Origin: Myxococcales bacterium
Lineage (GTDB): Bacteria > Myxococcota_A > Bradymonadia > UBA7976 > UBA1532
Length of the DNA: 64,000 bases
Assembly: GCA_020633465.1 (NCBI GenBank)
Contig: JACKDN010000011.1
Coordinates: 1-64,000 of the forward strand
Direction: 5' to 3'
Part shown: positions 33,838 to 42,314 of the stretch, in pieces
How the letters are laid out: each line of letters begins with the position of its first letter
How positions within the stretch are numbered: position 1 is the stretch's first letter
The notes under the pieces: generated by a model
Database searches by the model: none
Told to the model about the DNA's origin: nothing
Seen by the model: only the letters and a program-made list of their open reading frames with translations
Translations under genes and position numbers: made by a program

Positions 33838-35637
33838 CTACCCCTCGGCCAGCTCCTCCCGCAGCATCTCGAGCTCCAGCCAACGCTCCTCGAGCGCCGC
33901 CAGCTCGCCGCGCGCCGCCTCCAGCCGCTGCACGCCCGCCTGGAAGCCGTCGGGATCCCGCGCATAGGCGTCCGGATCCCCCATCAGCGCCTCCAGCCCC
34001 GCGATCTCGTCCTGCAGCGCCCCCATCTGCGCGGGCAGCGCCTCGAGCTCACGCTGCTGCTTGAAGGTCAGCTTCTTCTGCGCCCGCTTCGGCCGATCGG
34101 CCGCGGGCTTGACCACTTCGACCGGCGCCTCGGACTTCCGCGCCACCCGCTGCCGCAGGTAGTCGCTGAAGCCGCCGGCGTACTCGATGGCCTCGCCGTC
34201 GCCCTCGAGCGCGATGGTCGACGTGACCACGCGGTCGAGGAAGTCGCGGTCGTGGCTGACCAGCAGCAGCGTGCCCGCGTAGTCGGCCAGCACGTCCTCG
34301 AGCACGTCGAGCGTCTCGATGTCGAGGTCGTTGGTCGGCTCGTCGAGCACCAGGAGGTTCGACGGCCGCGCCAACGCGCGCGCCAGCAGCAGGCGGTTGC
34401 GCTCGCCGCCGGACAGGCTGCGCACCGGTGAGCGGGCGCGATCCGAGCTGAACAGGAAGTCCTCGAGGTAGCTCATCACGTGGCGCGGACGCCCGTGGAC
34501 GAGCACCTGGTCGGTGCCCTTCTCGACCAGCGTCTCCCAGACGGTGGCGTCGGGATCCAGCGTGGCGCGGTGCTGGTCGAGGTACACCGGCGTGAGGTTG
34601 GTGCCCAGGCGCACCGTGCCCGCGTCGGGCTCGAGCTCGCCCATCAACAGCTTGATCAGCGTCGACTTGCCCGCGCCGTTGGGGCCGATGACGCCCACGC
34701 GATCGCCGCGCAGCACGGTGGTGTCGAAGTCGCGCAGCACGACGCGGTCGCCGTAGGCCTTGCGCAGGCCGCGCGCCTCGATGACCAGCTTGCCGCTCAT
34801 GTCGCCGCGCTCGGCGGTGAGCTTGATGTTGCCGGCGCGCGCCACCTGGGCCGCGCGCTCGGCCCGCATCGCGTTCAGGCGGCGCAGGCGGCCCTGATCC
34901 CGGGTGCGCCGCGCGCTGATGCCCTCGCGCAGCCACTGCGTCTCCTGCGCGATCAGCTTGTCGAGCTTCGACTGCTGCTTCGCCTCTTCGGCCAGCGCGG
35001 CCTCGGCCCAGTCGTCGAAGTCGGCGAAGCCCGCGTTCGGGTTCTTGCGGAGGACGCCGCGGTCCAGCCACAGGGTGCTGGTGGTCAGGTGCTCGAGGAA
35101 GGCGCGGTCGTGGCTGATGACGACCAGCGCGCCGCGGAAGGCGCCGAGCTGCCGCTCGAGCCACTCGATGGTGGGCAGGTCGAGGTGGTTGGTGGGCTCG
35201 TCCAAGAGCAGGACGTCCGGGCGGCCGACGGTCATCCGGGCCAGGACCGCGCGGCGGATCTCACCGCCCGACAGGCCCTCGGCCGAGCGGGCCGGATCGA
35301 GGCCGATGGCGTCCAGCGCGGCGTCGGCGCGGTAGCGCTCGTGCGCGTGCTCCGGGTCGAGGCCGTCGGCCACGAAGTCACCCAGCGTGGCGAAGCCCTC
35401 GATGACCGGCTCCTGCGGCACGTACGCGACGCGCGCGCCGATGCGCACGCTGCGCACGCCGCCGTCCGGCGGCAGCAGGCCGGCCGCGACCTTGAGCAGC
35501 GTCGACTTGCCGCTGCCGTTGCGGCCGACGAGGCACACGCGATCGCCCGGCGCGAGCACCAGGTCGACGTCGTGGAAGAGCGGGCGCCCGCCGAAGCCGA
35601 CGGTGACGCCCGAGAGCGAGAGCAGGGGGGCGGACAT
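33838..35637 (-). CDS. uup: ABC-F family ATPase Uup-like
   Basis: A 599-residue soluble protein with two ABC cassettes in one chain. Each has Walker A (GRNGSGKS and GPNGAGKS), the ABC signature (LSGGEIRR and LSGGERNR) and Walker B (LLLDEPTNHLD and LVLDEPTNDLD). The ABC-F linker lies between them (KQQSKLDKLIAQETQWLREGISARRT). The C-terminus is a coiled-coil tail (~70 residues, Glu/Leu-rich) typical of Uup, which binds DNA or ribosomes and acts in ribosome rescue and replication-related processes. I chose ATG 35637 over GTG 35655 since neither has a strong ribosome-binding site and the shorter form fits the family. Confidence 0.93.
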   Translation of the reverse strand: MSAPLLSLSGVTVGFGGRPLFHDVDLVLAPGDRVCLVGRNGSGKSTLLKVAAGLLPPDGGVRSVRIGARVAYVPQEPVIEGFATLGDFVADGLDPEHAHERYRADAALDAIGLDPARSAEGLSGGEIRRAVLARMTVGRPDVLLLDEPTNHLDLPTIEWLERQLGAFRGALVVISHDRAFLEHLTTSTLWLDRGVLRKNPNAGFADFDDWAEAALAEEAKQQSKLDKLIAQETQWLREGISARRTRDQGRLRRLNAMRAERAAQVARAGNIKLTAERGDMSGKLVIEARGLRKAYGDRVVLRDFDTTVLRGDRVGVIGPNGAGKSTLIKLLMGELEPDAGTVRLGTNLTPVYLDQHRATLDPDATVWETLVEKGTDQVLVHGRPRHVMSYLEDFLFSSDRARSPVRSLSGGERNRLLLARALARPSNLLVLDEPTNDLDIETLDVLEDVLADYAGTLLLVSHDRDFLDRVVTSTIALEGDGEAIEYAGGFSDYLRQRVARKSEAPVEVVKPAADRPKRAQKKLTFKQQRELEALPAQMGALQDEIAGLEALMGDPDAYARDPDGFQAGVQRLEAARGELAALEERWLELEMLREELAEG

Positions 35638-36040
35638 GGGGCGGGATCCAGCCACAGCGGGTGGTGGGGCGCAAGCGGTGCTGCGCTACGACCGTCGGTG
35701 TGGAGGCGCAGGGGCGGTCAGCGGTCAGCAGTCAGCGGTCAGCCGGGCCCCGTACGTCGTGCCGAGTGCGAAGCCGCTCGGCGAGCTCGGGGCGCCGGGT
35801 TGCCCGGCATGACGGTGCAATCGCCGCGACGGAGCTGAAAGCTGACCGCTGACAGCTGATAGCCCGCCCGTCCTGGCGGGGCCTACGGTGGACCACCGAG
35901 TTCGAAGCCCACTCCGTCTCGTTGGAGGGGCGAGGGTGGTCGTCCCGACGACCGCCCGTCGGTGTGACGACAATCCCCTGCCGGCGCGCGCGGCGGTGTG
36001 CTTTGTTGGGCCCGCGCACGACGGCGCGACGGAGGCGGAC
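35638..36040. other. Non-coding interval with GTCAGCGGTCAGC repeats
   Basis: About 400 bp between the start of uup and the oxidoreductase gene; it should contain both promoters. It holds three copies of a 13-bp motif (next entry). Open frames here read as Arg-rich low-complexity sequence and have no ribosome-binding site, so I see no gene. Confidence 0.6.
35717..35853. repeat. REP-like 13-bp repeat, two direct and one inverted copy
   Basis: GTCAGCGGTCAGC occurs at 35717-35729 and 35731-35743, and its reverse complement GCTGACCGCTGAC at 35841-35853. The ~100-base interval between them could form a long hairpin. This resembles short palindromic intergenic elements rather than coding sequence. 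Confidence 0.75.
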
Positions 36041-36688
36041 ATGAAGATCGGCGTTCTCGGGACGGGCATGGTGGGCAAGGCGATCGGCGGCAAGCTGGTG
36101 GCGCTGGGGCACGACGTGATGATGGGCTCGCGCACGGCGGACAACCCGGCCGCGATGGCCTGGGCCACCGATCACGGCGCGAAGCAGGGCACGTTCGCCG
36201 ACGCGGCGGCGCACGGCGAGCTGGTGTTCCACTGCGGCAAGGGCGAGCACGCGCTGGCGATCGCGATGGCCGCGCGGCCGGGGTTGGCGGGCAAGATCCT
36301 CGTCGACCTGACCAACCCGCTCGACTTCTCGAACGGCATGCCGCCGACGCTGTCGGTGTGCAACGACGACTCGCTGGGCGAGCGCCTGCAGGCGGCGATG
36401 CCCGAGGTGAAGGTGGTCAAGACGCTCAACACACTGAACTGCGAGCTGATGGTCGCGCCGGGCAAGCTGGTCGAGGCGACCACCATCTTCGTCAGCGGCG
36501 ACGACCTCGAGGCCAAAGCGAAGGTGCGGGCGCTGTTGACCGAAGGCTTCGGCTGGCGCGACGTGATCGACCTCGGCGACATCACCACCGCACGGGGCGT
36601 CGAGATGTGGCTGCCCCTGTGGATTCGGCTGTGGGGCGCCCTGGGCAACGCGGACTTCAACCTGCGCGTGGTGCGGGCGAAGCCCTGA
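36041..36688 (+). CDS. NADPH-dependent F420 reductase-like NAD(P)-binding protein
   Basis: A 215-residue Rossmann-fold protein. The N-terminal KIGVLGTGMVGKAIGGKL is the dinucleotide-binding GxGxxG motif, followed by MMGSRT with an Arg that would favour NADPH. Later ILVDLTNPLDFSNG and VVKTLNTLN match F420:NADP oxidoreductase/YqfO-like 'coenzyme F420-dependent' families. In organisms without F420, relatives act on other substrates, so the reaction is uncertain. ATG 36041 has GGAGG five bases upstream. The SDR gene follows by 23 bp, so the two are probably one operon. Confidence 0.87.
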   Translation: MKIGVLGTGMVGKAIGGKLVALGHDVMMGSRTADNPAAMAWATDHGAKQGTFADAAAHGELVFHCGKGEHALAIAMAARPGLAGKILVDLTNPLDFSNGMPPTLSVCNDDSLGERLQAAMPEVKVVKTLNTLNCELMVAPGKLVEATTIFVSGDDLEAKAKVRALLTEGFGWRDVIDLGDITTARGVEMWLPLWIRLWGALGNADFNLRVVRAKP

Positions 36689-36711
36689 GCAGCGAGGGAC
36701 GAGGAGGCAAC

Positions 36712-37422
36712 GTGCGGACGCAACGCATCGCCGTCGTGACCGGCGGCAACCGAGGACTGGGGCTGGGCACCTGCCGGGCGCTGGCGCGCGCGGGCGACCG
36801 GGTGGTGCTGACCGCGCGGTCGGTGGAGGACGCGGTCGAGGCCGCCGAGGCGCTGAAGGGCGAGGGCCTGCCCGCCGTGCACCCGGCGCAGCTGGACGTC
36901 AGCGACGAGGACAGCGTGCAGGCCTTCTTCGGCTTCCTGCAGGCCGAGTTCGACGACCGCATCGACGTGCTGGTGAACAACGCCGGGGCCATCTTCGAGG
37001 AGAGCGGCGCCGACACGCTCGACGTGCCCACCGACACGCTGCGGCAGGCGCTCGACACCAACACGCTGGGCGCGCATCGCATGCTGCTCGGCGCCCTGCC
37101 CCGCATGAACCGCCAGGGCTACGGCCGCGTGGTCAACGTGTCGTCCGGCATGGGCGGCCTGGCCGAGATGGGCGAGCGCTGGCCCGCCTACCGCGTGTCG
37201 AAGGCGGCGCTGAACGCGCTCACCCGCGTGTTCCACCACGCCGCGGGCGACGACGTGAAGGTCAACAGCGTGTGCCCCGGCTGGGTGCGCACCGACCTCG
37301 GCGGCCCCAACGCCAGCCGCAGCGTCGAAGAGGGCGTGCACGGCATCGTCTGGGCCGCCACCCTGCCCCCCGACGGCCCCTCCGGCGGCTTCTTCCGCGA
37401 CGGCGAGCCGGTGGCCTGGTAG
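36712..37422 (+). CDS. Short-chain dehydrogenase/reductase (carbonyl reductase-like)
   Basis: A 236-residue classical SDR. It has TGGNRGLG (cofactor loop, residues 10-17), DVSDEDS (adenine contact), NNAG, the catalytic Ser region VVNVSSGMGG and YRVSK as the Tyr-x-x-x-Lys pair. VCPGWVRTDLGG, near the C-terminus, is characteristic of carbonyl-reductase-like SDRs. It should reduce a carbonyl with NAD(P)H in the cytoplasm; substrate unknown. The start is GTG 36712 with GAGGAGG upstream. It is likely co-transcribed with the preceding oxidoreductase. Confidence 0.9.
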   Translation: MRTQRIAVVTGGNRGLGLGTCRALARAGDRVVLTARSVEDAVEAAEALKGEGLPAVHPAQLDVSDEDSVQAFFGFLQAEFDDRIDVLVNNAGAIFEESGADTLDVPTDTLRQALDTNTLGAHRMLLGALPRMNRQGYGRVVNVSSGMGGLAEMGERWPAYRVSKAALNALTRVFHHAAGDDVKVNSVCPGWVRTDLGGPNASRSVEEGVHGIVWAATLPPDGPSGGFFRDGEPVAW

Positions 37423-37496
37423 GCGGCGACCGGCTGGACGCCCCCGGTGAGCGGTGTATCCTCACGGGGGCATCGTTCCACTTGCCGGAGCCCGGG

Positions 37497-38960
37497 TTGG
37501 CCGACTCGACCCCGCCGTCGACGCCCGAAGAGGCGGTCGCGTACTACCTCGACGTCCTCGCCGCGAGCCTCGAGGCGTGCGCCGACTGGCGCGCCGACCG
37601 CGATGCCACCTTTCTGTGGCACGCCCGCCGCTGCATCGAGGCGATCCTGTACGCGCTGGCGCAGGGCACGGAGCTTGCGCGGCGCATCGAAGGCCAGGAC
37701 AAGAGTCGTGACCCCGTCGACCACCATCGGTTGGCGCTCGATCTCTGGCGGCAGGATCGCTTGGATCGATCCATCCGAGACGCCATCAACCTCGTCCGCA
37801 GCACCGGCAACCTGGGCGCACACATCCGCAGCCCCACCGCGCGGCTGGGTGGTTTCGACATTAGTCTCGCCACCGACAACTTGGTCCACATCGTGGCATG
37901 GCTGTTCCAAGAGTCCGTGCACAGGCGACCGATGCCCGCGCCCATCGAGAAGGCGCTCCGCTCGCTATCCGCCGCCGAGGCGCCGCCTTCGCCGATCGAT
38001 CGCCTCGAGAAGGCGCTGGAGCGGGAGCAGCAACTGCGCGCGACCGCCGAGCGGGAGTTGGAGGCGCTGCAAGAACGGCTGAACTCGCAGGACCTCACCC
38101 TCGTGGACCTGGCGCTACCGGTGGCCAGCGCCGAAGTGCCGGTCCTCCCCTCGAGCCGTCCCCGCGAGCGCCTGCCCATCGTCGTCGCGCTCCTGGTGTG
38201 TGTCGGCGGCGGCGGTCTGCTCGGGTGGAGCCTGGTTCGCCGCGCGGACGATCCGCCCGCAGCCTCCGCCGCGCCGGTCGGCTCGGTCGCGATGGCCGCC
38301 GCCGCGCCGACGCCCGTACCGTCGGTCGTCGACGTAGCCCCAACCGCGCCCCAGGACGCCTCCGCACGGTCCGCGCCCCCACCACCCACATGTCCGTCGG
38401 GGACCCTGCGGGTGGGCGCGTCCACGCTTCGGTTCACGCGGGGCCCGTATCCGCGCCGGTCGTGGGGCGCCGCCGGGCCGATCGCAGACCCCATCGACGT
38501 ACCAGCGTTCTGCATAGACGCGGCGCCGATCGACGCCGACGCCTACGGTCGATGCGTCGACGCGGGCGACTGCGACGCCGCAGTGGACGGCTGCGCTTCG
38601 GGCACCTGTCGGGACGGGCCGGCCTGTTGCGTGCCCTGGGCCGGCGCGCAGGCCTACTGCGCCCAACAGGGCGGCGCGTTGCCCACCATCGCCCAGTGGG
38701 AGGCCGTCTGGCGCGCCGCGGCAGACCGCCTCGAGCGCGCCGATGGCCAGCAGGAGTGGTCGGCCGACGTGTTCCCACCACGCATCTTCGGCTACGAGGG
38801 CGCCCCCGGCGCCTCTCCACGCCACTTGTTCGCCGACGAGGTGCTCGACGAAGACCGCGACGACCACCCGGTGTTGTCGTGGAACCGCGAGCCGCGACGC
38901 GGCGCCCACTTTCAGAAGCTCGGCTTCCGCTGCGCCTATCCAGTGGCTCCGCCCGACTGA
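37497..38960 (+). CDS. DUF4145-like domain, transmembrane helix, and formylglycine-generating-enzyme-like domain fusion
   Basis: A 487-residue protein beginning at TTG 37497, with GGAG six bases upstream. Residues ~10-150 match the DUF4145 pattern, a HEPN-like helical domain (HARRCIEAILYALAQG, then IRDAINLVRSTGNLGAHIRS). A coiled-coil segment (~165-200) leads to a single hydrophobic segment near 226-248. The outer part, after an Ala/Pro linker, resembles a short FGE/SUMF1 domain: DVPAFCIDAAPIDADAYGRCVDAGDC, AQAYCAQQGGALPTIAQWEAVWRAAA, and the terminal LGFRCA. The canonical second half of the FGE core is very short, so it may be a ligand-binding rather than catalytic version. Base use is somewhat less GC-biased than in its neighbours. 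Confidence 0.7.
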   Translation: MADSTPPSTPEEAVAYYLDVLAASLEACADWRADRDATFLWHARRCIEAILYALAQGTELARRIEGQDKSRDPVDHHRLALDLWRQDRLDRSIRDAINLVRSTGNLGAHIRSPTARLGGFDISLATDNLVHIVAWLFQESVHRRPMPAPIEKALRSLSAAEAPPSPIDRLEKALEREQQLRATAERELEALQERLNSQDLTLVDLALPVASAEVPVLPSSRPRERLPIVVALLVCVGGGGLLGWSLVRRADDPPAASAAPVGSVAMAAAAPTPVPSVVDVAPTAPQDASARSAPPPPTCPSGTLRVGASTLRFTRGPYPRRSWGAAGPIADPIDVPAFCIDAAPIDADAYGRCVDAGDCDAAVDGCASGTCRDGPACCVPWAGAQAYCAQQGGALPTIAQWEAVWRAAADRLERADGQQEWSADVFPPRIFGYEGAPGASPRHLFADEVLDEDRDDHPVLSWNREPRRGAHFQKLGFRCAYPVAPPD

Positions 38961-38971
38961 TCCGCGCCGAT

Positions 38972-38988
38972 TTCATCGTCTCTTCATC
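38972..38988. promoter_or_regulatory. Candidate OmpR-family response-regulator box
   Basis: TTCATC at 38972-38977 is repeated at 38983-38988, an 11-bp start-to-start spacing expected of OmpR/PhoB-type dimers on one face of DNA. It lies 70-87 bp upstream of the cytochrome b ATG (39059), so the downstream response regulator probably binds here. Confidence 0.5.
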
Positions 38989-39058
38989 TTCGCCCAAGCC
39001 CGCCCCAATTCGCGGCGGCTAGGCTCTGACCGTTCGAAGTCGAAGACGGAGGTGAGTC

Positions 39059-39856
39059 ATGGCGCGCGTTCAGATCTGGGACCTGCCGGTCCGCATCTTC
39101 CACTGGCTGCTCGCAGCGGCCCTTGTCACGGCGTTCACGATCGCGCTGACGGTCGACGACGAGTCGGCGACCTTCGCGTTCCACTACCTGGCGGGCAGCG
39201 TCGCCGGGTTCCTCGTGCTGCTGCGCATCGTCTGGGGCGTGGTCGGCTCGCGCTGGGCGCGCTTCCGCGACTTCACCTTCGGGCCCAGCGCGCTCGCGGG
39301 CTACCTGCGCGCGGCGCTGTTCGGCGGCGACGGGGCGCGCTACGTGGGCCACAACCCGGCGACCAGCTGGGCGGTGATCGCGATGTTCGCGCTCATCCTG
39401 TCCATCGTGACCACCGGCCTGCTGATGGGCTCGGGCGGTGAGGCGTTCGAGGAGATCCACGAGATCCTGGCCTGGACGCTCGCGGCCGTCGTGGGCGCGC
39501 ACGTCGCGGGCGTGGCGCTGCACACCGTTCGGCACCAAGAGAACATCGGCGCGGCGATGGTGACGGGGCAGCGCGAGGCGGAGCCGACGCAGGCCATCAC
39601 CTCGACGCGGCCGCTGGTCGGCGTCGCACTGCTCGCGGCCGTGGGCGCCTTCGCCTTCGGGGTGTCGCGCGGCTACGATGCGGCCGCCGGCACGGTCACG
39701 CTGCCGCTGCTGGGCACCTTCGCCGTCGGTGAGGGCGGTGAGGGCGACGAGGGCGGCGATCACGACGGCGCGTCCGACGAGGGCGGCGACCGCGACGGCG
39801 CGTCGGGCGAAGGCGACGAGGACGACGACGCCGACGAGGGCGCGGACGAGCACTGA
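39059..39856 (+). CDS. Cytochrome b561-type membrane protein with acidic C-terminal tail
   Basis: A 265-residue protein with four hydrophobic helices and conserved His (VRIFHWLLA, FAFHYLAGS, EIHEILAW, GAHVAGVALH) placed to bind b-type heme, as in cytochrome b561/Ni-Fe hydrogenase b-subunit proteins. A further hydrophobic segment follows near residue 185. The last ~40 residues are a striking Asp/Glu/Gly-rich tail with repeated GDEGGDHDG-like units, not typical of the family. It transfers electrons within the inner membrane. ATG 39059 has GGAGGTGAG upstream. The two-component genes follow within 15 bp, so its expression is probably under their control. Confidence 0.87.
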   Translation: MARVQIWDLPVRIFHWLLAAALVTAFTIALTVDDESATFAFHYLAGSVAGFLVLLRIVWGVVGSRWARFRDFTFGPSALAGYLRAALFGGDGARYVGHNPATSWAVIAMFALILSIVTTGLLMGSGGEAFEEIHEILAWTLAAVVGAHVAGVALHTVRHQENIGAAMVTGQREAEPTQAITSTRPLVGVALLAAVGAFAFGVSRGYDAAAGTVTLPLLGTFAVGEGGEGDEGGDHDGASDEGGDRDGASGEGDEDDDADEGADEH

Positions 39857-39870
39857 ACGGGGAGGCGGCC

Positions 39871-40542
39871 GTGCGCATCCTGCTCATCGAGGACGAGCCC
39901 CGCATCGCTGGCTTCGTCGCGCGCGGGCTGGGCGAAGAGGGCCACCAGGTGGTCGTCGCCGAGGACCGCGCCGGCGCCCGCGCGGCGCTGACCGACGGTC
40001 CCTACGACCTGCTGGTGGTCGACCGCATGCTGCCCGACGGCGACGGCCTGGATCTGGTGCGCGCCCTGCGCCGGCAGGGCGACGCGACGCCCGCCCTGTG
40101 CCTCACCGCGCGCGACCGCGTCGAGGAGCGCGTCGAGGGTCTGTACGGCGGCGCCGACGACTACCTGGTCAAGCCCTTCGCGTTCGACGAGCTGCTGGCG
40201 CGCATCGCGGCCATCACCCGCCGCGCCGGCGCCGCCGAGACGCTGCAAGTCGGCGATCTGACGCTGGATCTGGCCGCCCACCGCGTCACCCGCGCCGGCC
40301 ACGAGATCACCCTGACCGCCAAGGGCTTCGCGCTCCTGCGCTGCCTGGCCAAGAACGCCGGCCGCGTGATGAGCCGCACGCGCCTGCTGCAGAAGGTGTG
40401 GGATCTGGAGCACGATCCGGGCACCAACCTGGTCGACGTGCAGATCAGCTACCTGCGCGCGCGCGTCGACCGCGACTTCGATCGCCCGCTCATCCACACG
40501 GTGCGCGGCGTGGGCTACGTCCTCGAGGACGCGGCGCGGTGA
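39871..40542 (+). CDS. OmpR/PhoB-family response regulator
   Basis: A 223-residue regulator. The receiver domain has the acidic pair IEDEP at 6-10, the phospho-acceptor D51 in LLVVDRMLPDGDG, and K101 in DDYLVKPF. A winged-helix DNA-binding domain follows (LTAKGFALLRCLAKNAGRVMSRTRLLQKVW, then VDVQISYLRARVD and VRGVGYVL). The start is GTG 39871 with GGGGAGGCGG upstream. It is paired with the histidine kinase by a GTGA overlap and lies behind the cytochrome b gene. The TTCATC repeat at 38972-38988 is its most likely binding site. Confidence 0.94.
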   Translation: MRILLIEDEPRIAGFVARGLGEEGHQVVVAEDRAGARAALTDGPYDLLVVDRMLPDGDGLDLVRALRRQGDATPALCLTARDRVEERVEGLYGGADDYLVKPFAFDELLARIAAITRRAGAAETLQVGDLTLDLAAHRVTRAGHEITLTAKGFALLRCLAKNAGRVMSRTRLLQKVWDLEHDPGTNLVDVQISYLRARVDRDFDRPLIHTVRGVGYVLEDAAR

Positions 40543-41861
40543 GATCGACCCTCGCCGGTCGGCTGACCCTGCGTGGCACCGGCGCCGTCGTCGCCGCGCT
40601 GTTCCTGGCGGGCGCGCTGACCGGCGCGCTGCTGCACGTCGAGCAGGCGCGCGCCCTGGATCGCACGCTGCTGGCCGCCGCGCACGGCGAGGCCCACCCG
40701 CAGCCCGTCGGCACCTGGTCGGTCGAGCACGCGAGCTCGCCGGTCGAGGTGTGGCACAGCCCGCCCGGCGATCCGCGCGTGCCCGCCGACCTGCGCGCCG
40801 CCGCCCTGGACAGCGAGCGCCCGCGCTTCGCCGACGTGGACGACCACCGCCTGCTGCTGCTGGTGGCCGAGGCGCACGAGGGCCGCCGCGAACGCCACGC
40901 CGTCGTCGCCGCCCGCGCGCCCCGCGCCACCGCGCGCCGCACGCTCGGCACCTTCGCCGGTATCTACGCCCTGGTCGCCCTGGGCACCGCGCTGGCGACG
41001 GCCTTCCTGCTGCGCCGCGGCGTGCGCGCGGCCCTGACGCCCTTCGATCAGGTGCAGCGCGAGGCCGCCCGCGTGACCGCGCTCGGCAGCGGCGCGCGCC
41101 TCACCGAGCAGGGGCCGCGCGAGGTCCGGGCGCTCATCGCGGCGATGAACGGCGTGCTCGAACGCCTGGACGACGCCTTCCACGCCCAGTCGCGCTTCAC
41201 CGCCGAGGCCGCGCACGAGCTGCGCACGCCGGTGACCATCCTGCTGGGCGAGTTGGACGTCGCCCTGCGCCGTCCGCGCTCGGCGGACGACTACCGCGAG
41301 ACGCTGACGACCCTACGCGCGACCGTCGAGCGGCTGCGCGCGGTCGTGGCCGCGCTGACCGACCTCGCGCGCATCGACGCCGGCGAGGTCGAGCAGGTGC
41401 GCGACACCCTCGACGCCGCCGAGCTGGCCCGCGCCGCCGCGGGCGCCGAGGCCGCGACGCTCGAAGCGGCCGGCTGCCCGCTGACGCTCGACCTCGACGA
41501 GCCCCTGCCCGTGCGCGCCCACGCGGCGCTGGTCGAGACCGCGCTGGCCAACCTGCTGCGCAACGCCGCGCGCTACGCCGCCGGCGCGCCGGTGACGCTG
41601 CGCGCGCGGCGCGACGGCGACCGGGTACGCTTGGAGGTCGACGACGGCGGCCCCGGTGTGCCCGCCGACGCGCGCGAAGCGCTGTTCGATCGCTTCGCCC
41701 GCGGCCCCGAGGCCCGGCGGCGCCACCGCGAGGGCCTCGGGCTGGGTCTGCCCCTCGCCCGCGAGGTGGCCGCGCGCCACGGCGGCGGCTGCTGGCTCGA
41801 GGACGCACCCGGCGGCGGCTGCCGCGCCGTGCTGACCGTCGCTGCGGCCGAAGAGGGCTGA
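40539..41861 (+). CDS. Sensor histidine kinase
   Basis: A 440-residue two-helix membrane kinase starting at GTG 40539, overlapping the response regulator stop. Helices near residues 12-30 and 140-160 flank a ~100-residue periplasmic sensor. A HAMP-like region follows. The HisKA box AEAAHELRTPVTILLG has the phospho-acceptor H226, and the ATPase domain has ANLLRNAARYA (N box), VDDGGPGVP (G1) and GLGLGLPLAREVAARHGG (G2). It autophosphorylates and passes phosphate to the adjacent regulator. The sensor domain shows no recognisable motif. A cytochrome b gene at the head of the operon suggests a redox-related signal. Confidence 0.93.
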   Translation: MRSTLAGRLTLRGTGAVVAALFLAGALTGALLHVEQARALDRTLLAAAHGEAHPQPVGTWSVEHASSPVEVWHSPPGDPRVPADLRAAALDSERPRFADVDDHRLLLLVAEAHEGRRERHAVVAARAPRATARRTLGTFAGIYALVALGTALATAFLLRRGVRAALTPFDQVQREAARVTALGSGARLTEQGPREVRALIAAMNGVLERLDDAFHAQSRFTAEAAHELRTPVTILLGELDVALRRPRSADDYRETLTTLRATVERLRAVVAALTDLARIDAGEVEQVRDTLDAAELARAAAGAEAATLEAAGCPLTLDLDEPLPVRAHAALVETALANLLRNAARYAAGAPVTLRARRDGDRVRLEVDDGGPGVPADAREALFDRFARGPEARRRHREGLGLGLPLAREVAARHGGGCWLEDAPGGGCRAVLTVAAAEEG

Positions 41862-41909
41862 CCGGCGCGCCGCCGCGCGGCACGATGAGCCACCATCGAG
41901 GAGGTCTGC

Positions 41910-41956
41910 ATGTACCAGGGCGGCTGTTTCTGCGGGGCGGTGCGCGCGGCGTGTTC
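41910..41956 (+). pseudogene. Truncated Gfa/CENP-V-like gene start
   Basis: ATG 41910 has an excellent GAGGAGG site and encodes MYQGGCFCGAVRAA, matching the N-terminal Cys motif of glutathione-dependent formaldehyde-activating (Gfa) family proteins, normally about 130 residues long. After some 15 codons the sequence turns into a (GTTGCC)n array and the frame ends at 42104 with no other Gfa motif (no second CxxC region). The rest of the gene is absent from the following 500 bp, so this is a broken remnant or an insertion scar. Confidence 0.5.
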
Positions 41957-42314
41957 GTTGCCGTTGCCGTTGCCGTTGCCGTCGACGTCGCCGTCGCCGA
42001 GGAGCCCCAGCCGGGCTGCAGCGGCTGGCCAAGCGGCCGGTCCGTGGTGCGCGACCGACTGCCCAGCTCGATCACGGCTCACGTTCCGAGAACGGTCTCG
42101 CTGATACCCGCGCCACGACACCCCCGCGGCAGTTCGCTCGAGGCGACCTCGGCGACAGCGACAGCCGGCGACCGCTGCGACACCCCGTGGCAGTTCGCTC
42201 GAGGCGAAGCGAACTCGGCGACGGCCGGCGACCGCTGCGACACCCCGTGGCAGTTCGCTCGAACCGATGGCGAACTCGGCGACGTCGACGGCGACGTCAA
42301 CGGCAACGGCAATG
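41957..42314. repeat. Hexamer-bounded repeat element
   Basis: The left edge is four GTTGCC units followed by GTCGAC and two GTCGCC (41957-41998). The right edge (42279-42314) is the imperfect inverted counterpart, made of GGCGAC, GTCGAC, GTCAAC and GGCAAC-type units. A related GGCGAC array occurs at 45262-45291. The enclosed segment contains the ~60-bp tandem repeat. Confidence 0.75.
42122..42296. repeat. Three ~60-bp tandem repeats with internal hairpin
   Basis: Copies start at 42122, 42183 and 42243 and share the core CCCCGTGGCAGTTCGCTCGA, followed by GGCGAC-rich sequence. In the second copy AGTTCGCT (42192-42199) and AGCGAACT (42208-42215) form a perfect 8-bp stem. Copies are adjacent, with no unique spacers. 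Confidence 0.85.

Noticed and set aside
41910..42104. Full-length 64-residue protein from the Gfa-like start
   Set aside because: After ~15 codons it translates hexamer repeat DNA as Leu-Pro and Arg-rich sequence, which is not credible protein.
42122..42296. Possible CRISPR array
   Set aside because: The ~60-bp repeats are directly adjacent with no unique spacers of constant length, and no cas genes are nearby.
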